This document shows, piece after piece, positions 8,867 through 19,151 of a stretch of DNA of 64,000 nucleotides (position 1 is its first letter; every line of letters begins with the position of its first letter). A model generated the notes under the pieces. That model did not search any database. It had not been told where the DNA came from and saw only the letters and a program-made list of their open reading frames with translations. Origin of the DNA: an uncultured Photobacterium sp. (lineage in GTDB: Bacteria; Pseudomonadota; Gammaproteobacteria; Enterobacterales; Vibrionaceae); contig NZ_CAMRAN010000007.1 in assembly GCF_947039875.1 (NCBI RefSeq), forward strand, positions 1 through 64,000. The letters are read 5' to 3'. Position numbers and translations under genes: made by a program.

Positions 8867-9300
8867 TCTCTTCTCTTCATTATCATTTCTTTGATTCATC
8901 AATCTCCTATTTTCTAGTATTAGATCTATTTCACGACTATTTTTCTATTCTACTATTGTTGAAATTTTTCCTAATTAGCTCGTTTTTCCGACATTTAAAC
9001 TAAAAAAAAGGGTTTTAAAGCGATTATTTTCATTTTTCCCCTTGAAATGATATTTCTAGCCCCTATCTTGTAAGGCAGTTAAAGAGATCGCTCGCGTTTA
9101 AAGGTATCTACCTCGACGTCACGCTTACGTGTCGTTATAATAGCGCGCTCTGATAAGTAGGTGACCTACTATCAGAATCTTGATGAAAGAATTTAGGCGT
9201 TATGGTTTTCGAGCTGTAACATGAAAGGATGCCACCGTCAGTAAATGGCTGTTCGGCAACACCACTCAGAAAAGCTGAGTAAGTTTTGAGGTTAAATATA
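8867..9300. other. Leader region upstream of tig
   Basis: No gene is seen in these 434 bp. They contain a heat-shock-type promoter candidate at 9041-9066 and then about 235 bp of leader before tig. The minus-strand ORF in this stretch has no family resemblance and is probably chance. Confidence 0.4.
9041..9068 (+). promoter_or_regulatory. Candidate sigma32 promoter for tig
   Basis: CTTGAAA (9041-9047) is followed after 12 bp by CCCCTATCT (9060-9068). These compare with the sigma32 consensus CTTGAAA and CCCCATNTA with 11-16 bp between them. The -10 element has one insertion-like difference, so this is a candidate only. Confidence 0.5.
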
Positions 9301-10599
9301 ATGCAAGTTACCGTTGAAACCACTGAAGGTCTAGAACGCCACCTAACTATTACAGTTCCTGCTGCAAACATCGAAGATGCTGTTGCTGCTGAACTACGTA
9401 AAATTGCTAAAACTCGTCGTTTCGACGGTTTCCGCCCAGGTAAAGCACCAATGAAGATGGTTGCTAAAATGTTTGGCGCTTCTGTACGTCAAGACATCCT
9501 AGGTGAAGTAATGCACCGCCACTTTATCGAAGCTATCGTTAAAGAAAAGATCAATCCAGCAGGCGCGCCAACTTTTACTCCAGTAGAAATGGCTGAAGGC
9601 AAAGATCTAGTATTTAAAGCTTCTTTTGAAGTTTTCCCTGAAATCGAACTAGTTGGTCTAGACAAAGTTGTTGTTGAGAAGCCAGTTGTTACAGTAACTG
9701 ATGCTGACGTTGACGGCATGCTAGATACACTACGTAAGCAACAAGCTACTTGGACTGACGTTGAAGCAGCAGCTGAAGCTGATAGCCGTGTAACTATCGA
9801 TTTCGTTGGTACTATCGATGGCGAAGAATTCGACGGCGGTAAAGCTGAAGGTTTCGCACTTGCTATGGGCCAAGGTCGTATGATCCCTGGTTTCGAAGAA
9901 GGTGTTGTTGGTCATAAAGCAGGTGACGAATTTACTGTAGAAGTAACTTTCCCTGAAGAATACCATGCAGAAAACCTAAAAGGTAAGTCAGCAGTGTTTG
10001 CTATCACTCTTCATAAAGTTGAAGCACAACAGTTACCTGAACTAACTGAAGAGTTTGTTGCTAAGTTTGGCATTGAAGATGGTTCTGTTGAAGGTCTTAA
10101 GACTGAAGTTCGTAAGAACATGGAACGTGAGCTTAAGCAAGCTGTTAAAGGTCGTATCAAAGATCAAGTTCTTAACGGTCTTGTTGAGCAAAACGACATC
10201 ACTGTTCCTGCAGCGCTTATCGATCAAGAAATCGAAGCACTACGTAAGCAAGCTGCACAACGTTTTGGCGGCGATGCTAAGAATATGCCTGAACTACCAC
10301 GTGAATTGTTCGAAGAGCAAGCTAAGCGTCGTGTAGTTGTTGGTCTATTAGTTGGTGAAGTAATTAAAGCTGAAGAACTAGCAGCAGACGAAGAGCGTGT
10401 TAACGCAATCATCGCTGAAATGGCTTCTGCATACGAAGATCCAACTGAAGTAGTTAAATACTACGCAAGCAACGAGCAGCTAATGAACAATATGCGTAAC
10501 GTTGCTCTAGAAGAGCAAGCAATTGATGCACTTCTAGCTAAAGCTCAGGTTTCAGATAAAGAAGTTAGCTTCAACGATCTAATGAATCCTGCTGCTTAA
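9301..10599 (+). CDS. tig: Trigger factor, ribosome-bound chaperone
   Basis: Trigger factor binds at the ribosome exit tunnel and folds nascent chains. The 432-residue length equals E. coli Tig. The N-terminal ribosome-binding domain has the signature [12 protein letters not shown] at about residues 43-54. The FKBP-type peptidyl-prolyl isomerase domain lies at about 150-240, and a helical C-terminal chaperone arm follows. The ATG at 9301 gives the canonical [13 protein letters not shown] start; an upstream in-frame start adds five residues without support. It heads the tig-clpP-clpX-lon-hupB-ppiD order typical of gamma-proteobacteria. The codon use is strikingly restricted, as in highly expressed genes. 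Confidence 0.98.
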   Translation: MQVTVETTEGLERHLTITVPAANIEDAVAAELRKIAKTRRFDGFRPGKAPMKMVAKMFGASVRQDILGEVMHRHFIEAIVKEKINPAGAPTFTPVEMAEGKDLVFKASFEVFPEIELVGLDKVVVEKPVVTVTDADVDGMLDTLRKQQATWTDVEAAAEADSRVTIDFVGTIDGEEFDGGKAEGFALAMGQGRMIPGFEEGVVGHKAGDEFTVEVTFPEEYHAENLKGKSAVFAITLHKVEAQQLPELTEEFVAKFGIEDGSVEGLKTEVRKNMERELKQAVKGRIKDQVLNGLVEQNDITVPAALIDQEIEALRKQAAQRFGGDAKNMPELPRELFEEQAKRRVVVGLLVGEVIKAEELAADEERVNAIIAEMASAYEDPTEVVKYYASNEQLMNNMRNVALEEQAIDALLAKAQVSDKEVSFNDLMNPAA

Positions 10600-10649
10600 T
10601 TTACTGAAATTGCTGTAGAGATTTGAATTATCTCAAGTCTTCTGCTAAC

Positions 10650-10690
10650 AATGGTCCGTGTGAATACTTTCATTCGGGCCATTTATTTTA
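10650..10690 (+). terminator. Terminator-like hairpin between tig and clpP
   Basis: AATGGTCC and GGGCCATT pair around a loop of about 14 nt and are followed by TATTTTA. The tail is weak, so some read-through into clpP is likely. Confidence 0.6.
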
Positions 10691-10703
10691 GGGAAATAAG
10701 ATT

Positions 10704-11327
10704 ATGAGCTACCAAGCACAAAACGGCATGTCACCGATTATGGATGCGCTGGTACCTATGGTGGTCGAGCAGACTTCTCGTGGTGAGCGTTCTTACGATA
10801 TTTATTCCCGTCTCCTAAAAGAGCGTGTGATTTTCTTAACCGGTCAGGTTGAAGATCATATGGCTAACTTAGTTGTAGCCCAGTTGCTATTTTTGGAGTC
10901 AGAGAATCCAGACAAAGACATTTTCCTTTACATTAACTCTCCAGGCGGTTCAGTAACAGCGGGGATGTCTATCTATGACACCATGCAGTTTATTAAACCA
11001 AATGTTAGTACAGTATGTATGGGCCAAGCATGTTCAATGGGTGCATTCCTATTGGCTGGCGGTGCTCAAGGTAAGCGTTATTGTCTACCTAACTCTCGCG
11101 TCATGATCCACCAACCACTAGGTGGCTTCCAAGGCCAAGCATCGGATATTCAAATCCATGCACAAGAAATTCTAACGATTAAACAACGTCTGAATGGCTT
11201 ATTGGCTGAACATACTGGTCAACCATTAGAAATTATTGAGCGTGATACAGATCGTGATAACTTTATGTCTGCAGATCAGGCAGTAGAGTACGGTCTTGTT
11301 GATGCTGTATTGAGTAAGCGTGACTAA
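10704..11327 (+). CDS. clpP: ClpP protease proteolytic subunit
   Basis: This serine protease forms two stacked heptameric rings and degrades substrates fed by ClpX or ClpA. The 207 residues match E. coli, including the N-terminal propeptide. The catalytic triad is visible: Ser111 in [10 protein letters not shown], His136 in VMIHQPLGG and Asp185 in RDTDRDNF. It lies 104 bp after tig and 110 bp before clpX. Substrates in this window could include sigma S presented by the RssB-like protein. Confidence 0.99.
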   Translation: MSYQAQNGMSPIMDALVPMVVEQTSRGERSYDIYSRLLKERVIFLTGQVEDHMANLVVAQLLFLESENPDKDIFLYINSPGGSVTAGMSIYDTMQFIKPNVSTVCMGQACSMGAFLLAGGAQGKRYCLPNSRVMIHQPLGGFQGQASDIQIHAQEILTIKQRLNGLLAEHTGQPLEIIERDTDRDNFMSADQAVEYGLVDAVLSKRD

Positions 11328-11437
11328 ACTGTGTTATTTTGCAATTCGCGATGCGGGTTTAGTAAAGCAAAATAAGTCGACTTGTTATACACTCAAGACA
11401 AGACAATGATGGGATACCCCAATAAAGAGGTTAGCGA

Positions 11438-12721
11438 ATGACAGATAAGCGAAAAGAGGGAAGTAGTAGCAAGCTACTTTACTGCTCTTTCTGTGGCAAA
11501 AGTCAGCATGAAGTTCGCAAGCTAATTGCTGGTCCTTCTGTTTATATTTGTGATGAGTGCGTTGATTTATGCAACGACATTATTCGCGAAGAAATAAAAG
11601 AAGTAATGACAAAAAGCGATAGCGACGAGCTGCCGACACCGCAACAAATTCGTGACAACTTAGATGATTATGTCATCGGTCAATCACATGCTAAAAAAGT
11701 GTTGGCTGTTGCTGTATACAATCACTATAAGCGTCTACGCAATGGCGATAAAAATAGTGATGGCGTTGAATTAGGTAAGAGTAACATCCTACTTATTGGT
11801 CCAACTGGTAGTGGTAAAACATTATTAGCTGAGACACTAGCGCGTATGCTTGATGTTCCATTTACAATGGCTGATGCAACAACATTAACTGAAGCTGGTT
11901 ATGTTGGTGAAGACGTTGAAAACATCATTCAGAAGTTGCTACAAAAATGTGATTATGACGTAGCTAAAGCCGAGCGCGGCATTGTCTACATCGATGAAAT
12001 CGATAAGATTTCACGTAAGTCGGATAATCCATCAATTACACGTGATGTATCAGGCGAAGGCGTTCAGCAAGCATTGCTGAAGCTAATCGAAGGTACCGTT
12101 GCTTCTGTGCCACCACAAGGTGGTCGCAAGCATCCTCAACAAGAGTTCTTACAAGTTGATACTTCTAAGATCCTATTTATCTGTGGTGGTGCATTTGCAG
12201 GCCTTGATAAAGTTGTTGAGCAACGTGTAGCAACAGGTACAGGCATCGGTTTTGGTGCTGATGTTCGTTCAAAAGATCAAACAGATACACTGAGTGATTT
12301 GTTTAAGAAAGTTGAACCACAAGATTTGGTGAAGTACGGTTTAATTCCTGAATTCATCGGTCGTCTACCTGTTACTGCAACACTTGGTGAACTTGACCAA
12401 GATGCGTTAGTTCAAATTCTACGTGAGCCTAAAAATGCCCTTACTAAACAGTATGCAGCATTATTAGCGCTTGAAAATGTTGAATTAGAATTCCGTGATG
12501 ATGCGTTGATTGCTATTGCTAAAAAAGCGATGGAGCGTAAGACAGGTGCTCGTGGCCTACGTTCTATTGTTGAAGCAGTATTACTTGATACTATGTATGA
12601 GCTTCCGTCTCTAGCTGGTGTGAGTAAAGTTGTGATTGATGAGTCTGTAATTAACGGTGAGTCAGAACCATTACTGATTTACGAAAATACAGAACCACAA
12701 GAAACGGCTAGTGCTGAGTAA
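11438..12721 (+). CDS. clpX: ATP-dependent Clp protease ATPase subunit ClpX
   Basis: This AAA+ unfoldase hexamer partners with ClpP. The N-terminal zinc-binding domain shows [11 protein letters not shown] followed by CDECVDLC. Then come Walker A GPTGSGKT (about residues 119-126), Walker [10 protein letters not shown], the ClpP-contacting IGF loop in [11 protein letters not shown], sensor residues and [12 protein letters not shown]. The 427 residues compare with 424 in E. coli. The downstream terminator separates it from lon, which has its own promoter. Confidence 0.99.
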   Translation: MTDKRKEGSSSKLLYCSFCGKSQHEVRKLIAGPSVYICDECVDLCNDIIREEIKEVMTKSDSDELPTPQQIRDNLDDYVIGQSHAKKVLAVAVYNHYKRLRNGDKNSDGVELGKSNILLIGPTGSGKTLLAETLARMLDVPFTMADATTLTEAGYVGEDVENIIQKLLQKCDYDVAKAERGIVYIDEIDKISRKSDNPSITRDVSGEGVQQALLKLIEGTVASVPPQGGRKHPQQEFLQVDTSKILFICGGAFAGLDKVVEQRVATGTGIGFGADVRSKDQTDTLSDLFKKVEPQDLVKYGLIPEFIGRLPVTATLGELDQDALVQILREPKNALTKQYAALLALENVELEFRDDALIAIAKKAMERKTGARGLRSIVEAVLLDTMYELPSLAGVSKVVIDESVINGESEPLLIYENTEPQETASAE

Positions 12722-12749
12722 GTACTCAATATCTGCGTATAAAAGCTAA

Positions 12750-12777
12750 AAAAGGGAGGCTTTTGCCTCCTTTTTTA
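12750..12777 (+). terminator. Terminator of clpX
   Basis: GGAGGC and GCCTCC pair around a TTTT loop, with a preceding A-tract and a following run of T, 29 bp after the clpX stop. Confidence 0.88.
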
Positions 12778-12796
12778 TTTTCTGACATTTCATACA

Positions 12797-12824
12797 TTGA
12801 AACTTGATGCTTTACCCCCATATA
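12797..12824 (+). promoter_or_regulatory. Sigma32 (heat-shock) promoter of lon
   Basis: TTGAAA (12797-12802) and CCCCATATA (12816-12824) are separated by 13 bp. This is a near-perfect match to the sigma32 consensus CTTGAAA and CCCCATNTA. lon is a classical sigma32 gene in E. coli. Confidence 0.85.
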
Positions 12825-12841
12825 CTCAATATAAGCTAACT

Positions 12842-12895
12842 CTAATCGTATTAAATAACTATGCTGTATCCAGCCGAGTTATTTAATACGATTAG
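12842..12895 (+). promoter_or_regulatory. 19-bp perfect stem-loop in the lon leader
   Basis: CTAATCGTATTAAATAACT (12842-12860) is repeated as its exact reverse complement at 12877-12895, with a 16-nt loop. It lies just after the predicted transcription start and ends 23 nt before the lon ATG. No T-run follows, so it is not an ordinary terminator. It may be a leader RNA structure, an RNase III site, a protein operator or a remnant of a small palindromic repeat family. Confidence 0.85.
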
Positions 12896-12918
12896 TATGG
12901 ACAGGAAGAGAGAAGAAT

Positions 12919-15291
12919 ATGAACCTGGAGCGTTCTGAGCGCCTTGAGATCCCGGTTCTACCTCTACGTGATGTAGTGGTATACCCTCATATGGTTATTC
13001 CATTGTTTGTGGGCCGGGAAAAATCAATTCGTTGCCTTGAGTCGGTAATGGAAAACAATAAACAGATTCTGTTGGTCGCTCAAAAAGAAGCAGCCACAGA
13101 CGAACCGTCGATCGCTGATCTTTATGATGTTGGTACCATTGCAACGATTCTTCAGTTATTGAAACTACCGGATGGTACAGTCAAAGTGTTGGTTGAAGGC
13201 CAACAACGTGCCAAAGTTGAAGATCTGGCTGATGATGAGTTTTTTACGGCTAATGCTGAGTTTTTGGTTACGCCAGAAATGGATGAGCGTGAACAAGAAG
13301 CTCTCGTTCGAACAGCGATAAGCCAGTTTGAAGGCTTCATCAAACTAAATAAAAATATTCCACCAGAAGTATTAACATCGTTGAATGGCATTGATGATGC
13401 TGCGCGTTTGGCTGACACCATCGCAGCACATATGCCATTGAAATTAGCGGATAAGCAAAAAGTGCTTGAAATTGTTGATATCACAGAGCGTTTAGAGTTC
13501 TTGATGGCAATGATGGAATCTGAAATTGATCTGATGCAAGTTGAAAAACGTATCCGTGGACGCGTTAAAAAGCAGATGGAGAAAAGTCAGCGCGAGTACT
13601 ATCTTAACGAGCAAATGAAAGCTATCCAGAAAGAGTTGGGTGAGCTTGATGACGCGCCAGATGAATTTGAAGCGTTAAAGTTAAAGATTGAAGCATCAAA
13701 GATGCCAGCTGAAGCGCGTGAAAAAACAGAGCAAGAGCTGCAAAAATTAAAGATGATGTCACCGATGTCAGCCGAAGCAACCGTTGTTCGTGGATATATC
13801 GATTGGATGCTGAGCGTGCCTTGGCACAAACGGTCTAAAGTGAAGAAGAATTTAGCGAAAGCTGAAGAGATTCTAAATGCTGATCACTATGGTTTAGACC
13901 GTGTTAAAGAACGTATTCTTGAATATTTAGCCGTTCAAAGCCGTGTTAATAAGCTTAAAGGCCCTATCCTTTGTCTTGTCGGTCCTCCTGGTGTTGGTAA
14001 AACCTCGCTAGGTCAATCTATTGCTGCTGCAACGGGACGTAAATACGTGCGCATGGCATTAGGTGGCGTACGTGATGAAGCGGAAATCCGTGGTCATCGC
14101 CGTACTTACATTGGTTCAATGCCTGGTAAATTAATTCAGAAAATGGCAAAAGTGGAAGTGAAAAATCCACTATTCCTATTGGATGAAATTGATAAGATGT
14201 CTTCTGATATGCGTGGCGATCCTGCTTCAGCATTACTTGAAGTTTTAGATCCTGAGCAGAATAGTTCATTTAACGATCATTACTTAGAAGTTGACTACGA
14301 CTTATCAGATGTCATGTTTGTGGCAACCTCGAATTCAATGAATATTCCAGGGCCATTACTTGATCGTATGGAAGTGATCCGTCTTTCTGGTTATACCGAA
14401 GATGAAAAACTGAACATTGCGAAAAATCATTTACTTGAGAAGCAAATTCAACGTAACGGATTAAAGTCAAGTGAGTTAACGATTGAAGACTCTGCATTAA
14501 TGGGGATTATTCGTTACTATACTCGTGAAGCGGGTGTACGTAGTCTTGAGCGTGAAATTTCTAAGCTATGCCGTAAAGCTGTGAAAGAAATTTTGTTGAA
14601 CAAAGACATTAAACACGTTTCTATTAGCCAAGATAATCTTAAAGATTATTTAGGTGTGCAGCGTTGTGATTACGGTAAAGCTGACGAAAGCAACCGTATC
14701 GGTCAAGTGACAGGTCTTGCGTGGACAGAAGTCGGTGGTGATTTATTAACTATCGAAACAGAAGCTATGCCAGGTAAAGGCAAGCTTACATACACCGGTT
14801 CTTTAGGTGATGTAATGCAAGAGTCTATTCAAGCTGCAATGACAGTAGTACGTAGTCGCGCTGAGCGTTTAGGTATTGCGAGTGATTTCTATGAAAAGCG
14901 TGATATTCATGTTCACGTACCTGAAGGTGCAACACCTAAAGATGGCCCAAGTGCGGGTATTGCAATGTGCACTGCATTGGTATCAAGCTTAACAGGTAAC
15001 CCTGTACGTGCTGATGTTGCAATGACGGGGGAAATCACGTTACGTGGTGAAGTATTACCGATTGGTGGCTTGAAAGAGAAACTATTAGCCGCTCACCGTG
15101 GTGGTATTAAAACGGTGTTAATTCCAAAAGAAAATGAACGTGATCTAGAAGAAATTCCAGAGAATGTTATTGCTGATTTGGAAGTGCGTCCAGTGCGTTG
15201 GATTGATGAAGTACTCATGTTGGCATTGCAGAATAATCCAACAGGCATTGAGTTAGTCAATGTACAAAATAGTGACCTAGAGCTAAATTAA
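12919..15291 (+). CDS. lon: ATP-dependent protease Lon
   Basis: Lon is a homo-hexameric AAA+ serine protease that removes misfolded and regulatory proteins. The 790-residue chain compares with 784 in E. coli. The domains run in the usual order: N-terminal substrate domain (about 10-200), coiled-coil linker, AAA+ module with Walker [10 protein letters not shown] and Walker [10 protein letters not shown], then the protease domain. Catalytic Ser lies in DGPSAGIAM and catalytic Lys in [10 protein letters not shown]. The start is preceded by GGAAGAGAG. Expression is probably heat-inducible, given the promoter at 12797-12824. Confidence 0.99.
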   Translation: MNLERSERLEIPVLPLRDVVVYPHMVIPLFVGREKSIRCLESVMENNKQILLVAQKEAATDEPSIADLYDVGTIATILQLLKLPDGTVKVLVEGQQRAKVEDLADDEFFTANAEFLVTPEMDEREQEALVRTAISQFEGFIKLNKNIPPEVLTSLNGIDDAARLADTIAAHMPLKLADKQKVLEIVDITERLEFLMAMMESEIDLMQVEKRIRGRVKKQMEKSQREYYLNEQMKAIQKELGELDDAPDEFEALKLKIEASKMPAEAREKTEQELQKLKMMSPMSAEATVVRGYIDWMLSVPWHKRSKVKKNLAKAEEILNADHYGLDRVKERILEYLAVQSRVNKLKGPILCLVGPPGVGKTSLGQSIAAATGRKYVRMALGGVRDEAEIRGHRRTYIGSMPGKLIQKMAKVEVKNPLFLLDEIDKMSSDMRGDPASALLEVLDPEQNSSFNDHYLEVDYDLSDVMFVATSNSMNIPGPLLDRMEVIRLSGYTEDEKLNIAKNHLLEKQIQRNGLKSSELTIEDSALMGIIRYYTREAGVRSLEREISKLCRKAVKEILLNKDIKHVSISQDNLKDYLGVQRCDYGKADESNRIGQVTGLAWTEVGGDLLTIETEAMPGKGKLTYTGSLGDVMQESIQAAMTVVRSRAERLGIASDFYEKRDIHVHVPEGATPKDGPSAGIAMCTALVSSLTGNPVRADVAMTGEITLRGEVLPIGGLKEKLLAAHRGGIKTVLIPKENERDLEEIPENVIADLEVRPVRWIDEVLMLALQNNPTGIELVNVQNSDLELN

Positions 15292-15297
15292 TTAAAG

Positions 15298-15339
15298 AAA
15301 AAACGCTTTCAAGAGTAAAAAACTTGTCAGCGTTTTTTT
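15298..15339 (+). terminator. Terminator of lon
   Basis: AAAACGCT and AGCGTTTT pair with an inner CAAG/CTTG stem, followed by a T-run, just after the lon stop. Confidence 0.82.
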
Positions 15340-15506
15340 GTGTGGCTATAAGGTATATCTAATCCGCATTATGCGAACTAATTTTAAGCCTTGATAGTTG
15401 ATTATGATGAGCTATCAAAGCAATAATATTTTTTATTTGATTACTCTTTACGCGAATACAGACTTAACTATCGCGTGTAATCAAGGTTCATTCAGAGGAT
15501 CTAATT

Positions 15507-15779
15507 GTGAACAAAACCCAACTAGTTGATAAAATCGCAGAAAGTGCTGATATTTCTAAAGCATCTGCTGGCCGTGCTCTTGATGCCCTCATTGAAACTG
15601 TAACTGAAACCCTAAAAAGCGGTGATCAAGTTGCATTAGTTGGTTTTGGTACTTTTTCTGTTCGTGAGCGTGCAGCACGTACTGGCCGTAACCCACAAAC
15701 AGGTGCAGAGATCCAAATTGCAGCGGCAAAAGTTCCAGGTTTTAAACCAGGTAAAGCGCTTAAAGATTCTGTAAACTAA
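15507..15779 (+). CDS. hupB: DNA-binding protein HU-beta
   Basis: The 90-residue nucleoid protein has the HU signature [20 protein letters not shown], whose arm inserts into the DNA minor groove. The start is GTG at 15507 behind AGAGGA, the same unusual start codon as in E. coli hupB. HU-beta pairs with HU-alpha to bend and compact DNA. It sits between lon and ppiD as in E. coli, with its own terminator. Confidence 0.98.
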   Translation: MNKTQLVDKIAESADISKASAGRALDALIETVTETLKSGDQVALVGFGTFSVRERAARTGRNPQTGAEIQIAAAKVPGFKPGKALKDSVN

Positions 15780-16205
15780 AACATATTGGCCATTGTGCCA
15801 TTATGTTGTCATGTTTTCATGGCTTAAAAATTGCTACCGGAAAGGGTATACTTACTCGGTACAATCAAAGCGCATCGGTTGATGCGTTTTTTTTACATAA
15901 AATAGCCTCATAGCAACAGACTACGACAAATATCTTGTGAGATATTCATCATCGCGTTGTTTAATTGCGTTTATGTAACAATTCTCTATGCTGTATGTGG
16001 CTTATCGGTCACAGGTTATCTATATTGATAGAGCCAAGTTAATTAAAACAAGAGTATCGATATAGCAGTAGCTATTCAGTTGTTGTTGTATAACATGTAG
16101 TAAATAGTATGGTGCAGTCATCATGGTGATGTCAGTAGCAGTGTGCATTAATTTGATAGTAGTTCGAAACCGAGCCAGATCGAACAGTAGGAGAGACGGC
16201 AGATT
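15780..16205. other. Intergenic region hupB/ppiD with hupB terminator
   Basis: The hupB terminator is CGCATC-GGTT-GATGCG followed by T8 at 15871-15894. The remaining 310 bp before ppiD hold no recognisable gene. The last part carries an AGGAGAG ribosome-binding site for ppiD at about 16190-16196. Confidence 0.6.
15871..15894 (+). terminator. Terminator of hupB
   Basis: A 6-bp GC-containing stem with a GGTT tetraloop is followed by eight T. Confidence 0.85.
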
Positions 16206-18098
16206 ATGATGGAGCGATTGCGCGAAGGCGCTAACAGCATCTGGGTTAAGATTATTCTAAGCCTAATTATTTTATCTTTTGTATTTGCTGGCGTCGGCAG
16301 TTATCTGGCGAGTGGAAATGAGCAAGTTGCAGCAAAGATTAACGGTAAAGATATTAGCCAACGTCAATTTGAGCAAGTTTATCAAAGTGAGCGTAACCGT
16401 ATGCAGCAGCGTATGGGCGATTATTTTTCAACTTTGATGAGCGATCCCGCTTATGTGAAGCAATTCCGTCAAAGTGTATTAGATCGTATGGTGAATGATG
16501 AACTTATTCAACAGCGTGCTAATAAACTTGGTCTTAGTGTTAGCGATGCACAAGTAAAACAAGAAATTCTTGCGATGCCTGCATTTGCCGTTGATGGTGT
16601 ATTTAGTAACGAGCAATACAACATGGCATTGCGCCGTGCTGGCTTTACTCCTGATCAGTTTGCAGAAACTATCCGTAAAGACATGCTACGTCAGCAATTC
16701 CTTTCAGCACTACAAGGTAGTGACTTTGTGTTAGCCGATGAAGCTGATGAGCTACGTAAGCTTGAATCACAGCAACGTGTTGTTCGTACATTAACATTAA
16801 ACCTTGCTGACTTTACTCAAAAAGTAAAAGTTACCGATAAAGAAGCGCAAGATTTTTACGATCAAAACCCGAATTTGTTTACTCGACCAGCACAGATCAA
16901 AGTATCTTACGTTGAGCTATCAGATAAAAGCTTAACCAAAGATATTAAAGTATCAGAGCAAGCTGCTGAAACGTACTACAAAGATAATCAAGCTAAGTTT
17001 AGTTCTGCTGAAGAGCGTGAAGTTAGCCACATCTTAATTAAAGGTGATACAGCGGCTGCCAAAGCGAAAGCAGAGGCATTACTTGCTAAGCTACAAAGTG
17101 GCGCTAATTTTGCTGAAGTTGCTAAGCAATCATCTGATGATACGTTCAGTGCTAAAGATGGCGGTAAATTAGAGTGGTTCACTAAAGGCATGATGGATCC
17201 AGCATTTGAGCAAGAAGCTTTTGCCCTTGCTAAGCCTGGTGATATGTCTGGCCTTGTGAAGTCATCATTTGGCTACCACATCATTTTACTTGATGGTATT
17301 AAAGCTGGAAAAGTAAAACCATTTGTTGATGTTAAAGCAAAAATTGTTGCTGAATTACAACAACAGCAATCGGCTGACGAGTTCTATAAGTTGAAAAGTA
17401 AGCTAGCTGAAGTAGCCTTTGAATCTCCAGATTCACTTGATGCTGCAGCTGAAGCTGTTGATGCTAAGATTGTTAGCACTGGCTATATCACACCAGCGGC
17501 TGAAAAAGGTGTGTTGGCTAACAAACAAGTTCAAGAAACACTGCAAAGCCCAGAGGTTCATGATGATGGTATGAATTCTGACGTAATTGAAGTGGGTCCT
17601 GAGCATGTGATTGTGGTACGTGTTGATGATGCGCGAGCTGAAGCGGTATTACCGTTTAAAGACGTTGCTGCTAAGGTGAATGCATTGGTTGCGAACCAAA
17701 AAGGTGAACAACAAGCACAAGCTAAAGCTGATGAGATCATTGCTGATCTTCGTAAAGGTAAGAATGATATTGTTGTTAAAGATGGCTTCAGCTTTTCTGG
17801 CGAACAAACAATCAATCGTTCAGGTCCAAATGTAAACATTTCAAATGTCGCGTTTAGTTTACCTAAACCAACAGCAGATAAAGCAACTTACGGCATGGCT
17901 CGTGATAAAAACGGTAATGTTGAAATTATCGCGCTTGATAAAGTTGTTAACATGAAGTTGGCTGGCGAAAAAGTAAATAGTCAGTTTGCAGAGCAAATTG
18001 GGCAGATGTTTGCTCAAGAAGATCTAGCTGCGACGCTAAAAACATTGCGTGAATCAGCTGAGATTAGCTACCCAATGCAAGACGCATCGAAAGATTAA
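16206..18098 (+). CDS. ppiD: Periplasmic folding chaperone / parvulin-like isomerase PpiD
   Basis: PpiD is anchored in the inner membrane next to the Sec translocon and assists proteins leaving it. The 630 residues (623 in E. coli) begin with a short cytoplasmic tail and one membrane segment at about 12-35 (IWVKIILSLIILSFVFAGVG). A SurA_N-like chaperone region follows, then a parvulin domain at about 268-360 (EVSHILIKGD to FGYHIILLDGI), then a further helical region. Two ATG codons in tandem (16206, 16209) both follow AGGAGAG; either may be used. Confidence 0.97.
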   Translation: MMERLREGANSIWVKIILSLIILSFVFAGVGSYLASGNEQVAAKINGKDISQRQFEQVYQSERNRMQQRMGDYFSTLMSDPAYVKQFRQSVLDRMVNDELIQQRANKLGLSVSDAQVKQEILAMPAFAVDGVFSNEQYNMALRRAGFTPDQFAETIRKDMLRQQFLSALQGSDFVLADEADELRKLESQQRVVRTLTLNLADFTQKVKVTDKEAQDFYDQNPNLFTRPAQIKVSYVELSDKSLTKDIKVSEQAAETYYKDNQAKFSSAEEREVSHILIKGDTAAAKAKAEALLAKLQSGANFAEVAKQSSDDTFSAKDGGKLEWFTKGMMDPAFEQEAFALAKPGDMSGLVKSSFGYHIILLDGIKAGKVKPFVDVKAKIVAELQQQQSADEFYKLKSKLAEVAFESPDSLDAAAEAVDAKIVSTGYITPAAEKGVLANKQVQETLQSPEVHDDGMNSDVIEVGPEHVIVVRVDDARAEAVLPFKDVAAKVNALVANQKGEQQAQAKADEIIADLRKGKNDIVVKDGFSFSGEQTINRSGPNVNISNVAFSLPKPTADKATYGMARDKNGNVEIIALDKVVNMKLAGEKVNSQFAEQIGQMFAQEDLAATLKTLRESAEISYPMQDASKD

Positions 18099-18118
18099 TT
18101 GAAACTGTAATGTAAATA

Positions 18119-18151
18119 GACGGGGCGCTTTGTGCGGCCCGTCTTTTTTTT
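18119..18151 (+). terminator. Terminator of ppiD
   Basis: GACGGGGCGC pairs with GCGGCCCGTC around a short loop and is followed by eight T. Confidence 0.88.
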
Positions 18152-18227
18152 GACTAAAAAATATCGACTGTCATTTCAATAGGAGTTCAATTGCATATTA
18201 TTCGTGTTCACTTTCAAAAGGAATAGA

Positions 18228-18530
18228 ATGAACATGACAATAAAATATCAGCTGTTTAAAGCCATCGTTGTAGCGGGAACACTAGTATTAGCCCCTGTAA
18301 CTTATGCCAATCCTGATCAGCACAAAGGTATTGATATTATTGTGAATATTAATGATGCTAATGCCGAACAGCTTGATAAGTTATTAGTAGGAATAGGGCC
18401 GGATAAAGCTGAAAATATCATTCAATATCGTATTAAGTATGGCAAGTTTGCTTCTGCTGATGATCTTGCAAAAGTCAAAGGTATTGGTGTGTCAACAGTC
18501 GATAAAAATCGTAAGCGCATTAAGTTGTAG
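18228..18530 (+). CDS. ComEA-like helix-hairpin-helix protein
   Basis: The 100-residue protein has a signal peptide of about 25 residues ending in TYA. One helix-hairpin-helix unit pair follows (INDANAEQLDKLLVGIGPDKAENII and LAKVKGIGVSTVDKNRKRI). This is the architecture of small ComEA/YbaV proteins, which bind DNA in the periplasm and in Vibrio draw incoming DNA across the outer membrane during natural transformation. In E. coli and Vibrio the same gene follows ppiD. The ATG at 18228 has AAGGAA at a good distance; an upstream GTG at 18204 would disrupt the signal peptide. Confidence 0.88.
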   Translation: MNMTIKYQLFKAIVVAGTLVLAPVTYANPDQHKGIDIIVNINDANAEQLDKLLVGIGPDKAENIIQYRIKYGKFASADDLAKVKGIGVSTVDKNRKRIKL

Positions 18531-18558
18531 TGAACAATTATATAGGCTTTATTTATTA

Positions 18559-18586
18559 CGACAGGCCACCAGCGCCTGTCGTTTTT
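18559..18586. terminator. Terminator between comEA-like gene and rrtA
   Basis: CGACAGGC and GCCTGTCG form a strong stem with a short loop followed by T5, between convergent genes. Confidence 0.83.
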
Positions 18587-18598
18587 ATTGAGCACTAT

Positions 18599-19141
18599 TT
18601 AAGCTTTACGGGTTGTGACAAGCGCGATAATTGCACCAGATATAGCCCCTATTAAATGGGCTTGAGTGGCAACTTGTACCCCTATTAATTCAGCTGAACT
18701 TGCTGAGCCGCCAAAGCATTGTTCCCAACCTATCTTGGCTATGAGCCCGACAAATAACAACCAACCGCCTTTGGTTTTAGTTTGAATATCACGTACCGTT
18801 CCCCATGCAAATAAGCCATGTAATACGCCTGAAAACCCTGCATACCAAGTAATCTGTGTGGCAAAGAGTCCTAAACCTATGATGGTACTGATGCTTAAAA
18901 TTAATAAGTTATAATAACGCGGTGTAAAATGGGCGCGGAAAATAAAGCTGATAATAATAAATGCACCCGCATTCATAGCGAGGTGAATCCAATTGGTGTG
19001 GGTAATATTTCCTGTTAGGATCCGCCATACCTCGCCATTAAGTATCGCTTGGCGATCCCATACTAACAGTGGCTGTAGTTGGGGGATTTGAGCAATAATC
19101 CCTATAATTAATGCGATAATAATGTAATTGCGAATAGACAA
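18599..19141 (-). CDS. rrtA: Rhombosortase (rhomboid-like intramembrane protease)
   Basis: The small rhomboid-family membrane protein has the WRILTGNITHTNWIHLAMN signature, catalytic Ser in GFSGVLHGLF and catalytic His in AHLIGA. These fit the rhombosortase subfamily, which cleaves the GlyGly-CTERM tail of surface-sorted proteins in Vibrio, Shewanella and relatives. The start is uncertain. TTG at 19141 has GAGG five bases upstream and gives 180 residues. A longer frame reaches 19222 but would overlap the divergent DTW gene by about 70 bp. No GlyGly-CTERM substrate is encoded in this window. Confidence 0.82.
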   Translation of the reverse strand: MSIRNYIIIALIIGIIAQIPQLQPLLVWDRQAILNGEVWRILTGNITHTNWIHLAMNAGAFIIISFIFRAHFTPRYYNLLILSISTIIGLGLFATQITWYAGFSGVLHGLFAWGTVRDIQTKTKGGWLLFVGLIAKIGWEQCFGGSASSAELIGVQVATQAHLIGAISGAIIALVTTRKA

Positions 19142-19151
19142 GGCAACCTCA

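Noticed and set aside
9135..9371. Minus-strand ORF upstream of tig
   Set aside because: No family resemblance, overlaps the tig start and leader; most likely chance.
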